Positions 8,546-17,153 of a DNA stretch of 64,000 nt are shown one piece after another; the first letter of the stretch is position 1; each line of letters starts with the position of its first letter. The notes below the pieces were generated by a model. The model saw only the letters and a program-made list of their open reading frames with translations, ran no database searches and was not told the origin of the DNA. The stretch covers positions 124,001 through 188,000 of the forward strand of contig NZ_LQPM01000010.1 of assembly GCF_002101815.1 (NCBI RefSeq). Reading direction: 5' to 3'. The stretch comes from Mycobacterium paraense. Its GTDB lineage: Bacteria; Actinomycetota; Actinomycetes; Mycobacteriales; Mycobacteriaceae. The position numbers were made by a program, and so were the translations under genes.

Positions 8546-8995
8546 TACTTCCGACGATCGTGGCTCGTTGGATGACGTCCAATGGGTGAACTGCCCGAGA
8601 ACTAGCTGCGCCGGCCCCGCCGACAAGTGAACGCCTCATGATCATAATCTGCAAAGATACCGCCGTTCGGAGTTTTGGCGTATCGGCTTGAGATCAAGCC
8701 AACTGGGTGCCGAGGCCTTGCCCCACGAAGCTGAGCGGCGCGCCCGGAACGTAATACCCCGCGCCGCGCCGCTATATCAGGCCCAGCCAAGCCGCGGACG
8801 AGCGGAAGGTCTCGATCCCCCTTTGCGCACGCGCCACCAATCGTTGGTCCCTGACTTAAGGTGAGCGACTAGTCGCCATTACGGAAATGACAACTTAACT
8901 GAGACACATACGAGCACCGTAGTCTCAGTGAGCTTGGCATTTTCGGAGCTCGCGGATGACAACGCGACCACCCGGCATGAAATAGCTGGGTCAGG
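8546..8995. other. Intergenic region upstream of the deaminase
   Basis: About 450 bases lie between the deaminase start and the 3' end of the lipoprotein gene, both on the minus strand. No gene is supported. The region should hold the deaminase promoter and marks the return from lower to high GC, a plausible right boundary of an acquired segment. No terminal repeat was found. Confidence 0.4.
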
Positions 8996-9604
8996 CTACA
9001 GGCCGGATGGCACGACCTTGCCGTTTACCGTTACCTCGACCTGGCCGGTTTTCTGGTTGTACTCGACCTTGCCGTGCTCGAAGGTCGTTACGAGTAGATC
9101 GCCGACGGCGTTCTGATCGCTGGTTGGGAAACCCAGCGGACCCGCCGAACCATTAGTGCCGGTGACCTCAGGTGTGCCGTCCGGACCGCGTGGGACATTC
9201 CAGGCTTCCCGGATCATGCCCAGGGTGATATATGCGGGCGTGCCGGCCGCGGCGTTCCTGGCGGTGATCACGCCGCCCTGAAACTGCTGGAATACCAGGC
9301 CACTCTCCCGTGTCCCCGCGTTGCGGTCACCCGTCAGCGGCTTGCCGAGAGCGTTCTTCTGAGCATCGGTTGCCGACAAGTACTTGGCGGCGATCGGGCC
9401 GGTCAAAGTCACTTCCACGTCACCCACCCCGGTGAGCTTCACCTCGGCGGGCTGCGCTGGTGTGCTGGACGTGGAGATGGTGTTCCCCCCGACCTGAGGT
9501 GGTGGCGACGCGTCGACGCTCTTGCCATTGCTGCAGCCGACGCTGATCAGCGCGACGGCGGCCACGCCGACGACGGCCGGGTGGCGGTATGCGATCGTTC
9601 CCAT
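8996..9604 (-). CDS. LGFP-repeat lipoprotein
   Basis: This is a predicted exported protein (202 aa). It has a short basic start, a hydrophobic stretch (VVGVAAVALISVGC) and a lipobox-like SVGC with Cys24, so it is probably a lipoprotein, although position -3 is Ser rather than Leu/Val/Ile. The mature part contains LGFP-type sequence: LGKPL, GGVITARNAAAGTPAYI and LGFPTSDQ. LGFP repeats are found in envelope proteins of mycolic-acid bacteria and are thought to bind the cell wall. It closes with EYNQKTGQVEVTVNGKVV. It is transcribed in the same direction as the methyltransferase gene 65 bases upstream. Confidence 0.85.
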   Translation of the reverse strand: MGTIAYRHPAVVGVAAVALISVGCSNGKSVDASPPPQVGGNTISTSSTPAQPAEVKLTGVGDVEVTLTGPIAAKYLSATDAQKNALGKPLTGDRNAGTRESGLVFQQFQGGVITARNAAAGTPAYITLGMIREAWNVPRGPDGTPEVTGTNGSAGPLGFPTSDQNAVGDLLVTTFEHGKVEYNQKTGQVEVTVNGKVVPSGL

Positions 9605-9669
9605 GGGTTTCCTCCTCGCGTCGTGCTGTGGTGTGGGTCGAGTTGCAGCTGACCCCCGCTTCGGCGGTG

Positions 9670-10605
9670 CTAGCGTGCTGTGCCCAGCGTCGACGTGTAG
9701 TAGGTGACGCCGTTCATCGTTTGTCGATCGTCGTCGGATTGCGCGATCGCCCCCAACCCGTGGCCGGCGAGCAGCTCGGCCATTGGCGTTGCGACCGATG
9801 TCCAGCCGCGCGCGTCAAGGTACGCGGAGACGTCGTGGCGCTCGCCCTCGAACGCGATCACGTCGAAGTCGAGTTCGAAGTCGTGCTCGCGCCACTTGGC
9901 CGTCGCCTCCCGCATGCGTTCGCGCGCTGCGTTGGGGTCCATGTCGGCGGTATTCGGCACGGCCTCGCTTCCGAGGCGGCTGCCTGGCGCGCTGAGTGCC
10001 GTGACGGCATCGAGCAGTCGATCCTGAGCCTCCGGTGCCAGATAGCCGAACAGACCTTCGGCGATCCACGCCGTGGCCTTGCTGGTGTCGAAGTCCGTCG
10101 TCTTCAGCGCTATCGACCAGTCCTCGCGCAGGTCGGCTGCGACCGGGCGGACATCGACTTTCGGTTCGACACCGAGTTGGGCCAGCGTCGTGGCTTTGAA
10201 CTTAATGACGGCCGGCTGATCGATTTCGAATACCGTCATCCCTGTCGGCCAGTCCAGTCGATAAGTACGAGCATCCAGGCCCGAGGCGAGAATGACGACT
10301 TGGCGGATGCCCGCCGCCGCAGCGTCGGCACAGAATTCATCGAAGTACGCCGTTCGGGCCGCAATCGATGCAGGCATCTGTGCCAGACCCCATGGGCTGC
10401 CCTCGACGTCGAGATCCGAGGCGACCAGCTCACCGGTGGCCCAGCGGGTCAGAAAGTTCACCCCGACCGCGCGCACCAATGGCTCGGCGAATACGTCGTT
10501 GATGGTCCCGTCCCTGGTGGCGACGGCTCTTGCCGCGGCCGCCATCGTGGCCGTGGCTCCCACGCCGGTGGCCGGATCCCAGGCGCCATCGTTGGGCGGT
10601 GTCAT
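9670..10605 (-). CDS. SAM-dependent methyltransferase, UPF0677/PPM1-like
   Basis: This is a class I S-adenosylmethionine methyltransferase of the mycobacterial UPF0677 family (leucine carboxyl methyltransferase-like), substrate unknown. The 311-aa product from ATG 10605 starts [16 protein letters not shown] behind a GGAGA site. It shows [10 protein letters not shown], the SAM-binding core [15 protein letters not shown] (Gly109-Arg113), FEIDQP, and the later [10 protein letters not shown] and [14 protein letters not shown] blocks. This is the expected length and motif order. Mycobacteria carry many paralogues, several implicated in lipid or metabolite methylation. The open frame extends upstream to 10902, but that part looks non-coding. 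Confidence 0.9.
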   Translation of the reverse strand: MTPPNDGAWDPATGVGATATMAAAARAVATRDGTINDVFAEPLVRAVGVNFLTRWATGELVASDLDVEGSPWGLAQMPASIAARTAYFDEFCADAAAAGIRQVVILASGLDARTYRLDWPTGMTVFEIDQPAVIKFKATTLAQLGVEPKVDVRPVAADLREDWSIALKTTDFDTSKATAWIAEGLFGYLAPEAQDRLLDAVTALSAPGSRLGSEAVPNTADMDPNAARERMREATAKWREHDFELDFDVIAFEGERHDVSAYLDARGWTSVATPMAELLAGHGLGAIAQSDDDRQTMNGVTYYTSTLGTAR

Positions 10606-11001
10606 CGTCGGTCTCCGAAAGTCGTCTGGAGACGGTACGACCAGCTGTCCTGGCGCTCCCCCTTCAGCACGGCGTACCTTCCCGGACCGGCGCACCAATG
10701 CCGATGCCTCATCGGAACTACTCCGACCAATGATGCCAGCAGACAACTGGATTCTGGCAGCGAGCAGTTCCAGCACCGTGGTAGTGCCTGGGCCTCGTCC
10801 ACCCGCCTCGCGCACGGCGGCGCACGGCGTGTCGGCCGGCGGAGCCCAGATCGCCGGTGGCGCAACGCTAGAGCCAAGACCCATGACAGCTCCTTCCATC
10901 AACGAGCTGGAGAGGCCAGCAGGAAAAAGTTTCTGGCTTGCGGTTGACTGTCACTCGACCGCGGGAGGCGCCCGCGAGAGGCGACCGCGGGAGGAAAGGC
11001 C
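10606..11001. other. Divergent intergenic region, methyltransferase / hydrolase
   Basis: About 395 bases separate divergent genes. Open frames run through it on both strands, but none has a recognisable domain or a good start site. It should contain both promoters. No repeat or structured element was identified. Confidence 0.35.
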
Positions 11002-11820
11002 ATGCCCACCATCACCACCTCGGACGGTGTCGAGATCTTCTACAAGGACTGGGGCTCGGGCCAGCCGATCGTCTTCAGTCATGGCTGGCCGCTGACGGCC
11101 GACGACTGGGACGCGCAGATGATGTTCTTCCTGCACCACGGCTATCGGGTGATCGCGCACGACCGGCGCGGACACGGCCGATCGGAGCAGACCGGGGACG
11201 GCAATGACATCGAGCACTGGGTGGCCGACCTGGCCGCGTTGACCGAGCAACTCGACCTGCGCGAGGCCGTCCATATCGGGCACTCCACCGGCGGTCCTGA
11301 GGTGGCCCGCTATGTGGCCCGTCACCAAGAGCGAGTCGCCAAGGCGGTACTGGTGTCCTCCCCGACGCCGACCATGCTGCAGACCGAGAGCAATCCCGGC
11401 GGGCAACCCCAAGAGTGGTTCGACGCGGTGCGGGCGGGCATCCTGGGAAATCGATCGGAATTCTTCCGCGCGGTGCCCGAGGGTCCGTTCTACGGATTCA
11501 ACCGACCCGGGGTGGAGCCGTCCGAGGCGGTCATTGCGAACTGGTGGCGACAGGGCATGTCCGGCAGCGCCCACGCTCACTATGAGACCGTGTCTGCCTG
11601 GCTGCTGGACTACACCGAGGATCTGCGCGCGATCACCGTCCCCGTCCTGGTGATGCACGGCGATGACGATCAGATCGTTCCCTTCACCAGCTCGGTACCC
11701 CGAGTGCTCGACCTACTTCAGAACGGCGTGTTGAAGAGCTATGCCGGCTACCCCCACGGCATGTTGACCACGCACGCAGATGTCCTCAATCCGGATCTGC
11801 TCGCGTTCATCGCGTCCTGA
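11002..11820 (+). CDS. Alpha/beta hydrolase, non-haem chloroperoxidase-like
   Basis: This is a cytosolic alpha/beta hydrolase (272 aa) of the cofactor-free haloperoxidase/aryl esterase group. A strong GGGAGGAAAGG site precedes ATG 11002. The catalytic triad is visible: Ser95 in GHSTGG, Asp within HGDDDQIVPF (221-223) and His252 in YPHGM. The oxyanion-hole HGWPL follows strand 3, and HDRRGHGRS and IGHSTGGPEVARYVARH are hallmark blocks. The physiological substrate is probably an ester or lactone; peroxidase activity in this group is usually a side reaction. It stands alone on the plus strand. Confidence 0.92.
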   Translation: MPTITTSDGVEIFYKDWGSGQPIVFSHGWPLTADDWDAQMMFFLHHGYRVIAHDRRGHGRSEQTGDGNDIEHWVADLAALTEQLDLREAVHIGHSTGGPEVARYVARHQERVAKAVLVSSPTPTMLQTESNPGGQPQEWFDAVRAGILGNRSEFFRAVPEGPFYGFNRPGVEPSEAVIANWWRQGMSGSAHAHYETVSAWLLDYTEDLRAITVPVLVMHGDDDQIVPFTSSVPRVLDLLQNGVLKSYAGYPHGMLTTHADVLNPDLLAFIAS

Positions 11821-11879
11821 TCGCAATCAACGATGCGGTGTGGGTGCCGGATCTAGCCGCGGAGTAGCGTCCTGCGATT

Positions 11880-12632
11880 GTGCAGCTTGCTCTGACACCC
11901 GACGGCAAGTGGGATATCGCGACGTCCGACCTGGTGTCGGCGGCGAGCGCGGCCGGGTTCGACTCAGTCGGCATCAACGCTGAGCGGGTCGACGCGGCCG
12001 CCATCGAGGCATATGCCGCAACTGGAGTGCGCTGCCACGAACTGCTCGCCTTCATAGTCGGCGACGACGAATCCGCCACCATGGCAAACGCCGAGCAGTT
12101 GGCTGACCGCGCGAAGACCATCGGCGCGGACTGGGTGCTGACGGTGTTCACTGACAAGGCGCCAGCGGAGCGAATTCGACGCTGCGCCAGGATCTTCGAC
12201 GATGCCGGTGCTGGTATTGCGGTGGAATACACACCGCTGGGCGCAATTCCGACGATCAGCGACGGCATGGAGTATGTGCTGGCCGCGGGCAAGACGGCGC
12301 GGGCCGGGCTGATGATTGACTCGTGGCACTTCTGCTTCAGCTCCAACACGTGGGAGGACCTGTCGGCGGTGCCGCTGGACGACATCGCCTACGTTCAGTT
12401 CGCCGATGCACTGGAACCTGAGTATCCAGACCGGATGATCCGCGAAAGCCTGCACCGCCGCGCCTTGCCCGGCGAAGGTGTTCTCGAGTTAAACCGTTTC
12501 GCCACAACGCTGCTGGACCGCGGCTGGGACGGTACGGTCAGCGTCGAGGTGCTCAGCGCGCAACTGCGCGACCTACCCGTCGACGAGCTAACCGGACGCA
12601 TGTACACCACGACTGCCACGTACTGGAGCTGA
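11880..12632 (+). CDS. Sugar phosphate isomerase/epimerase (xylose isomerase-like TIM barrel)
   Basis: This is a predicted TIM-barrel metal enzyme of the AP-endonuclease-2/xylose-isomerase-like superfamily (250 aa), acting on an unknown sugar or polyol. Metal-ligand candidates are Glu in IAVEYTPLG, Asp/His in LMIDSWHFC, the FADA stretch and the closing SVEVLS. ALPGEGVLE near the C-terminus is typical. It starts at GTG 11880; the ribosome binding site is poor (GGAG about 18 nt away), so a slightly different start is possible. It follows the hydrolase by 59 bases on the same strand and may be co-transcribed. Confidence 0.82.
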   Translation: MQLALTPDGKWDIATSDLVSAASAAGFDSVGINAERVDAAAIEAYAATGVRCHELLAFIVGDDESATMANAEQLADRAKTIGADWVLTVFTDKAPAERIRRCARIFDDAGAGIAVEYTPLGAIPTISDGMEYVLAAGKTARAGLMIDSWHFCFSSNTWEDLSAVPLDDIAYVQFADALEPEYPDRMIRESLHRRALPGEGVLELNRFATTLLDRGWDGTVSVEVLSAQLRDLPVDELTGRMYTTTATYWS

Positions 12633-12744
12633 GACATCAGCGCGTCGCATGTGACCGCACCCCGTTGCGCACGACTTTGACCGGGCGGTGGAGTGGTTCA
12701 CTGAATACTGAGTTCGCCAACGACACCCGCTTAAAGGAGACATC

Positions 12745-13074
12745 GTGCGCCTATTTAAAAGAAAGAAGCGCGCCGCACGAACGGACACCGATGACGAGAG
12801 GGTCTTCTACTCCACCCCTTTTGGTGACACGAAAGACGGCAATCAGAGGTTGTTTTTGCTTGAACGTGAAGGCGTGCAGTACTTTCCGGTCTTTCGCACC
12901 ATGGAATCGATGCGAGAGTTCTATGACAGATCGAACCGGGCGGCGTACATGATAATTGAGGGTGACATCAAGAGCGTGATAGATACGACCCGGTCCATTG
13001 ACCTGATGAAGAACTTCGGAATCGTCATTGAGCCGTTGAGCGAACATCCGGTTGAGATCATGCCCAACTCTTGA
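12745..13074 (+). CDS. SseB-like small protein
   Basis: This is a 109-aa protein of uncertain function. Its GTG start at 12745 is preceded by AAAGGAG. A basic N-terminus (RLFKRKKRAAR) is followed by a compact domain. REGVQYFPVFRTMESMREF and FGIVIEPLSEHPVEIMP resemble the SseB N-terminal domain, found in bacterial proteins of poorly known role. There is no signal peptide or membrane segment. Codon use is somewhat AT-richer than neighbours, hinting at acquisition. It lies 190 bases before the ATP-grasp gene; a functional link is not established. Confidence 0.65.
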   Translation: MRLFKRKKRAARTDTDDERVFYSTPFGDTKDGNQRLFLLEREGVQYFPVFRTMESMREFYDRSNRAAYMIIEGDIKSVIDTTRSIDLMKNFGIVIEPLSEHPVEIMPNS

Positions 13075-13265
13075 CAGCCGACCGCCCAAGTCGACCAGCT
13101 GCTGGGTGCTGCTACGCCGCTTCGGCTCGCCGTCCCCGGAGTTCCCCAGACATCGACCGGCGGCAGGGCGCACAATTGTGCAATGCAGCTACGTGATGTC
13201 ATCACCGTCGCACAAACCCCAGCGCTCCCGTCCCGGGCGTCGACGTCAACGCGGGAGGCCTGAAC

Positions 13266-14726
13266 ATGAGTGAGCCCGCGCCGCGCGTCCTGAACGGTCT
13301 GTCGGACATCCGCGCGTTCTTCCACACCAACAAGGTGCCCCTGTACTTCATCTCTCCCACACCGTTCAACCTGCTGGGCGTCGACCGCTGGATACGAAAC
13401 TTCTTCTACCTCACCTACTTTGACTCTTTCGAGGGCACGCACTCGCGCGTGTTCGTGCCCCGGCGGCGGGACCGCCGCGATTTCGACTCCATGGACGAGG
13501 TGTGCAGCCACCTGCTGTCCGATTCCGAGACGCTCGAGTTCATCGCGGGCAAAGGCCCCGGCGGCAAGTGCTGCTTTGTGATGATGAACGAGGAAATCCA
13601 GGCCCTCGCGCGGTCGGCGGGCCTCGAGGTCATGCACCCGCCGATCGAGCTGCGCAATCGGCTGGGCTCCAAGATTGTCATGACGCGCCTGGCCGACGAG
13701 GCGGGGGTGCCCAGCGTGCCCAACACGATCGGGCGGGCCGGCTCGTACGACGAGCTGCTGGAGCTCGCACAAAACGCCGGGTTGGGCGATGACCTCGTCA
13801 TATCGATCGCCTATGGCAATGCCGGCAGCGGGACGTTCTTCGTCCACGGGCAGCAGGACTGGGACAAGAACGCCGGCGACCTGGTCGGGCAGGACCTCAA
13901 GGTGATGAAGCGGATCCGCAATGTGGAGGTGTGCCTCGAGGGCGCCGTGACCCGCCACGGCACCGTGGTTGGGCCCGCGATGACCAGTCTCGTCGGTTAC
14001 TCGGAGCTGACGCCGAGCCGGGGCAGCTGGTGCGGCAACGACATCTGGCACGAGGTGCTGCCGCCCGCACAGACACATGCCGCGCGGGAAATGGTGACGA
14101 AGCTGGGCGACGTCATGCGCCGCGAGGGTTACCTCGGCTACTTCGAGGTGGACCTGCTGCACGACCTCGACTCCGACGAGCTCTACCTCGGCGAGGTGAA
14201 TCCGCGCCTCAGCGGCGCCAGCCCGATGACGAACCTGACCGCCGAGGCCTACGCCGACATGCCGCTGTTCCTTTTCCACCTGCTCGAGTACATGGACGTG
14301 GACTACGAGCTCGACATCGACGAGATCAACACGCGCTGGGAGCGCGGCTATGGCGAGGATGAGGTCTGGGGCCAGGTGATACTCACCGAGACCTCGCCCG
14401 ATATCGAGATCTTCACCGCGACGCCACGCACCGGGGTCTGGCGCATCGACGACGACGGTCGGGTCTCCTTCTCGCGGACCGCCAACGATTGGGCCACGCT
14501 GCTCGACGGGTCCGAGGCCTTTTACATGCGGGTCGCGGCTCCCGGCGACTTGCGTTCCGAGGGCGCCCAACTCGGCGTGCTTGTCACCCGCTCACATCTG
14601 CAGACGGACGACTACCAGCTCAGCGAGCGCTGCCAGCGCTGGGTCAAGGGCATGAAGGCGAAGTTCGTCTCGACGCCCCTGACGCCCGCCGCGCCGATCG
14701 TTTCTCGGCTCGTCGCGCGCGCGTGA
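13266..14726 (+). CDS. ATP-grasp ligase-like protein (biotin carboxylase annotated)
   Basis: This is a predicted ATP-dependent carboxylate-amine/thiol ligase (486 aa) of the ATP-grasp superfamily. ATP-grasp features are MTRLADEAGVPSVPNTIG (subdomain entry), DDLVISIAYGNAGSGTFF (Lys/Gly loop region), FEVDLLHD with Glu/Asp metal ligands and LYLGEVNPRLSGASPMTN, the terminal Glu-x-Asn metal-binding signature. Relatives are often annotated biotin carboxylase, but no biotin-carboxylase partner domains are present. The last about 130 residues form an extra domain. Its TGA overlaps the GTG of the next gene (GTGA), so the two are translationally coupled. A peptide-bond-forming role on a small molecule is plausible but unproven. 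Confidence 0.78.
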   Translation: MSEPAPRVLNGLSDIRAFFHTNKVPLYFISPTPFNLLGVDRWIRNFFYLTYFDSFEGTHSRVFVPRRRDRRDFDSMDEVCSHLLSDSETLEFIAGKGPGGKCCFVMMNEEIQALARSAGLEVMHPPIELRNRLGSKIVMTRLADEAGVPSVPNTIGRAGSYDELLELAQNAGLGDDLVISIAYGNAGSGTFFVHGQQDWDKNAGDLVGQDLKVMKRIRNVEVCLEGAVTRHGTVVGPAMTSLVGYSELTPSRGSWCGNDIWHEVLPPAQTHAAREMVTKLGDVMRREGYLGYFEVDLLHDLDSDELYLGEVNPRLSGASPMTNLTAEAYADMPLFLFHLLEYMDVDYELDIDEINTRWERGYGEDEVWGQVILTETSPDIEIFTATPRTGVWRIDDDGRVSFSRTANDWATLLDGSEAFYMRVAAPGDLRSEGAQLGVLVTRSHLQTDDYQLSERCQRWVKGMKAKFVSTPLTPAAPIVSRLVARA

Positions 14727-15898
14727 GCGCCCCGGCCGGCATCTCACTGGACAACTGGCTGTCGCCGCCCTACCTGCAGTGGTCGTTCCAGCATGTCGAG
14801 GACATGGTGCCGACCGCGCTGATCTCGCGCGGGACCGGCCCGGTCGCTGCCATCCCGCCGGCCACCGCTCCCCTCGCGGAGATCCCGGTGACCAACACCG
14901 ACGGGGCGGCCACGAGCGTCGGCGCGGTGATGGCGGCCACCGCGACCGACGGGTGGGCCGTCGCCCATCGCGGGTCGATGGTGGCCGAGGAGTACCTCAA
15001 CGATCTCAAAGCCGACACCCGGCACCTGCTCTTCTCGGTGAGCAAATCGCTGGTGGGGGCCGTCGTCGGCGTGCTGCACGGGGCCGGTGCGATCGAGCTT
15101 GAAGCGCCGGTCACGAACTACGTTCCGGCCCTTGCGGATTGCGGCTACGCGGGTGCGACGGTGCGCCACCTGCTGGACATGAGGTCCGGCATCGCCTTTT
15201 CGGAAAACTACGGCGACCCGTCCGCGGAAATTCATCTGCTCGACCAGGCGATGGGCTGGGCGCCCAGGCGCAGTCCGGACGCCCCCGCCGGCCTGCGCGA
15301 GTTCCTGCTCACCTTGCGGCAGAAGTCGGCTCACGGCGGCCCGTTCGAATATCGTTCGTGCGAAACCGATGTGCTCGGCTGGATCTGCGAGGTCGCCGGC
15401 GGCCGGCGGATGCCGGGACTGATGTCGGAGCTGCTGTGGAGCCGCATCGGCGCCCAATGCGACGCCACCATCGGTGTAGACCCCGCCGGCACCGGATTTT
15501 TCGACGGCGGCATCAACGCCTGCCTCACCGACATGATCCGATTCGGCGAGCTGGTATTGCGCGACGGCGTCTCGCTCACCGGCGAACAAGTGGTGCCGGC
15601 GGCGTGGATCGCCGACACGCTCCACGGCGGCCCCGACTCGCGCCAGGCGTTCGCCGCGTGCCCCGAGGACACCGAACTACCCGGCGGGATGTACCGCAAC
15701 CAGGTGTGGCTCCCCTACCCCGGCAACAACGTGGCCTTGTGCCTGGGCATGTGCGGCCAGATGATCTACATCAACCGCGAGACCGAGATGGTCGCCGCCA
15801 AATTGTCCAGCCAGCCGCATTCCCACGAGCCGCACATGCTGGACACGCTGCGCGCCTTCGATGCGGTGGCACACGAACTGGCTGGGATCGCAAGCTAG
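14723..15898 (+). CDS. Serine hydrolase, class C beta-lactamase/DD-peptidase fold
   Basis: This is a penicillin-binding-protein-like serine hydrolase (391 aa from GTG 14723). The nucleophile motif SVSK (Ser105-x-x-Lys108) and Tyr210-Arg-Ser212 (FEYRSCETDVLG) correspond to SxxK and YxS/N; ALCLGMCGQMIYIN near the end occupies the third-motif region. No signal peptide is visible, so a cytosolic esterase, amidase or peptidase acting on a small substrate is more likely than cell-wall work. It overlaps the ATP-grasp gene by GTGA. Some relatives are annotated 6-aminohexanoate-dimer hydrolase. The pair may make and cleave, or ligate and edit, the same amide bond. Confidence 0.85.
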   Translation: MSAPAGISLDNWLSPPYLQWSFQHVEDMVPTALISRGTGPVAAIPPATAPLAEIPVTNTDGAATSVGAVMAATATDGWAVAHRGSMVAEEYLNDLKADTRHLLFSVSKSLVGAVVGVLHGAGAIELEAPVTNYVPALADCGYAGATVRHLLDMRSGIAFSENYGDPSAEIHLLDQAMGWAPRRSPDAPAGLREFLLTLRQKSAHGGPFEYRSCETDVLGWICEVAGGRRMPGLMSELLWSRIGAQCDATIGVDPAGTGFFDGGINACLTDMIRFGELVLRDGVSLTGEQVVPAAWIADTLHGGPDSRQAFAACPEDTELPGGMYRNQVWLPYPGNNVALCLGMCGQMIYINRETEMVAAKLSSQPHSHEPHMLDTLRAFDAVAHELAGIAS

Positions 15899-15915
15899 TC
15901 CGAAGGCCCTGTAGC

Positions 15916-16479
15916 GTGACGGCCGTGAAATCTTCCCGGGTGTCCCACTCCGTCGCGCTCGCGGCCTGTGTTGCGGCCAGCGTCATGCTCGTCACGCCGG
16001 GCACGGCCACCGCCGCCGGCTCCTGCCCCACCGCGGCACCGCCGAACGGCGGGGCGCCGGACTGGACGCTGGCCGGAACCACGGGCAGCGTCGCGGTCAC
16101 CGGGTCCACGGATACGGCGGCTCCGCGCGTGAGCGTGACGGCACCCTTCAGCGTGGCCCAGACGCAGGTGCACACGCTGCACGCCGGAGACGGCGCAACG
16201 GTCCCGAGCACGGCGAAGGTTTCCGTCTGCTACATGGGCGTCAACGGACGCGACGGGTCCGTGTTCGACAGCAGCTATGACCGCGGCGCCGCGGTCGACT
16301 TCCCCCTCGGCGGGGTCGTGCCCGGGTTCCAGAAGGCCATTGCGGGACAAAAGGTCGGGTCCACGGTCGCCGTCGCCATGACGTCGGCGGACGGCTATCC
16401 CGACGGTCAGCCCAGCGCCGGCATCCGGCCGGGCGACACGCTCGTCTTCGCGATCAAGATCCTGAACGCCGCCGGCTGA
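15916..16479 (+). CDS. Secreted FKBP-type peptidyl-prolyl isomerase
   Basis: This is an exported FKBP-type cis-trans prolyl isomerase (187 aa from GTG 15916; GTG 15925 is an alternative). The N-terminus is a Sec signal (SVALAACVAASVMLVTPGTATAAG) followed by a Cys-containing Pro-rich linker. The FKBP domain is in the C-terminal half: VSVCYMGVNGRDGSVFDSSY, VDFPLGGVVPGFQKAIAGQKVG and RPGDTLVFAIKIL. These carry the typical FDSS, V.PG and F.I residues of the active-site pocket. It probably assists folding of secreted proteins. It follows the serine hydrolase by 17 bases and may be co-transcribed. Confidence 0.9.
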   Translation: MTAVKSSRVSHSVALAACVAASVMLVTPGTATAAGSCPTAAPPNGGAPDWTLAGTTGSVAVTGSTDTAAPRVSVTAPFSVAQTQVHTLHAGDGATVPSTAKVSVCYMGVNGRDGSVFDSSYDRGAAVDFPLGGVVPGFQKAIAGQKVGSTVAVAMTSADGYPDGQPSAGIRPGDTLVFAIKILNAAG

Positions 16480-16483
16480 GCCG

Positions 16484-16669
16484 CTACCTCTGCCGCGTGA
16501 ACACGACCCGCTCTGCTCTGCGCCGGTCGACTGGCTGCGGCTGGCGTCGCTGGCGCGCCCACCATGCTCGCAACGCCTGAGCGTCAATCGGGGTCGTCGG
16601 GTCGTCAAAAGGCGATGGGGCGGTGTACATGGCGCCTTCGTTCTGCGGATTATAGACGAGCACGTTCAC
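16484..16669 (-). CDS. Possible small hypothetical protein
   Basis: This is a 61-residue open frame, or 48 residues from the internal ATG at 16630 (MYTAPSPFDDPTTPIDAQAL). The composition is hydrophilic, with a Trp-Trp pair and an Arg-rich tail (RAWWARQRRQPQP), and it has no recognised domain. It occupies otherwise empty sequence between convergent genes. It is included because its composition is less random than the surrounding frames, but support is weak. Confidence 0.3.
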   Translation of the reverse strand: MNVLVYNPQNEGAMYTAPSPFDDPTTPIDAQALRAWWARQRRQPQPVDRRRAERVVFTRQR

Positions 16670-16745
16670 TATTAGCTATGAGCTTACTATGCGTGGCGAA
16701 GGAACGCCAGCGTCTACTAAGCGATCTGTTGAGGCCACGTCGGGA

Positions 16746-17066
16746 TCAGCTCGCCGGCGGTACCAGCGGCGGACGGCAAACGTTGGCGCCCGGATCCCAC
16801 CACCAGCCGTTGTCGCATGCCAGCGGCTGCGGCCCGACACCCAGCGGCCGGCACACATTGGCCGTCGGGTCCCACCACTGCCCCGGGTCGCATGCCAGCG
16901 GCTGCGGCCCGACACCGAGCGGCCGGCAGACCTTGCCGGTCGGGTCCCACCACTCGCCGTCCGCGCAGTCGGCCCTGCTCACCGCCGGCGTCGCGATCGT
17001 CACGGCGGCCATCGATGCCAACGCCGCCAAGGCGGCGGGAACGAGACGGCGAACGAACGTTCTCAT
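16746..17066 (-). CDS. Secreted Cys/Trp-rich repeat protein (WWDP repeats)
   Basis: This is a small exported protein (106 aa) of unknown function. A strong GGGGGAGG site precedes ATG 17066. The N-terminus (MRTFVRRLVPAALAALASM, then TPAVSRA) is a Sec signal peptide cleaved near Ala32. The mature protein is almost wholly three 25-residue repeats beginning at Cys34, Cys59 and Cys84. Each has G-x-WWDP followed by VCRP, and the first two end with LGVGPQPLA. Two Cys per repeat suggest disulfide-linked units, perhaps for carbohydrate or envelope binding. Similar WWDP proteins occur in other mycobacteria; their role is not known to me. Confidence 0.82.
   Translation of the reverse strand: MRTFVRRLVPAALAALASMAAVTIATPAVSRADCADGEWWDPTGKVCRPLGVGPQPLACDPGQWWDPTANVCRPLGVGPQPLACDNGWWWDPGANVCRPPLVPPAS
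16818..16967 (-). repeat. 75-bp coding tandem repeats in WWDP protein
   Basis: Two full 75-bp units (16893-16967 and 16818-16892) and a diverged partial third (to about 16752) encode residues 34-58, 59-83 and 84-105. The first two are nearly identical at the DNA level, so recent duplication or ongoing homogenisation is likely. Confidence 0.85.
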
Positions 17067-17153
17067 GGCAAGCCTCCCCCGTGTGGCATATGGATCATCG
17101 AACCGAGCCCGGCCGTGCAGGTCAATAGGTCCGGGGCGGCTACCGTCGAGTTC

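Noticed and set aside
12921..14570. 549-codon open frame antisense to the ATP-grasp gene
   Set aside because: Low-complexity His/Val/Arg translation, typical complement of a GC-rich coding frame.
14723..15898. Classical secreted beta-lactamase or DD-carboxypeptidase
   Set aside because: No signal peptide and coupling to a cytosolic ATP-grasp gene make a periplasmic role unlikely.
15916..16479. Lipoprotein assignment for the FKBP isomerase
   Set aside because: The Cys after the signal peptide is in AAGSC, a poor lipobox; ordinary Sec cleavage fits better.
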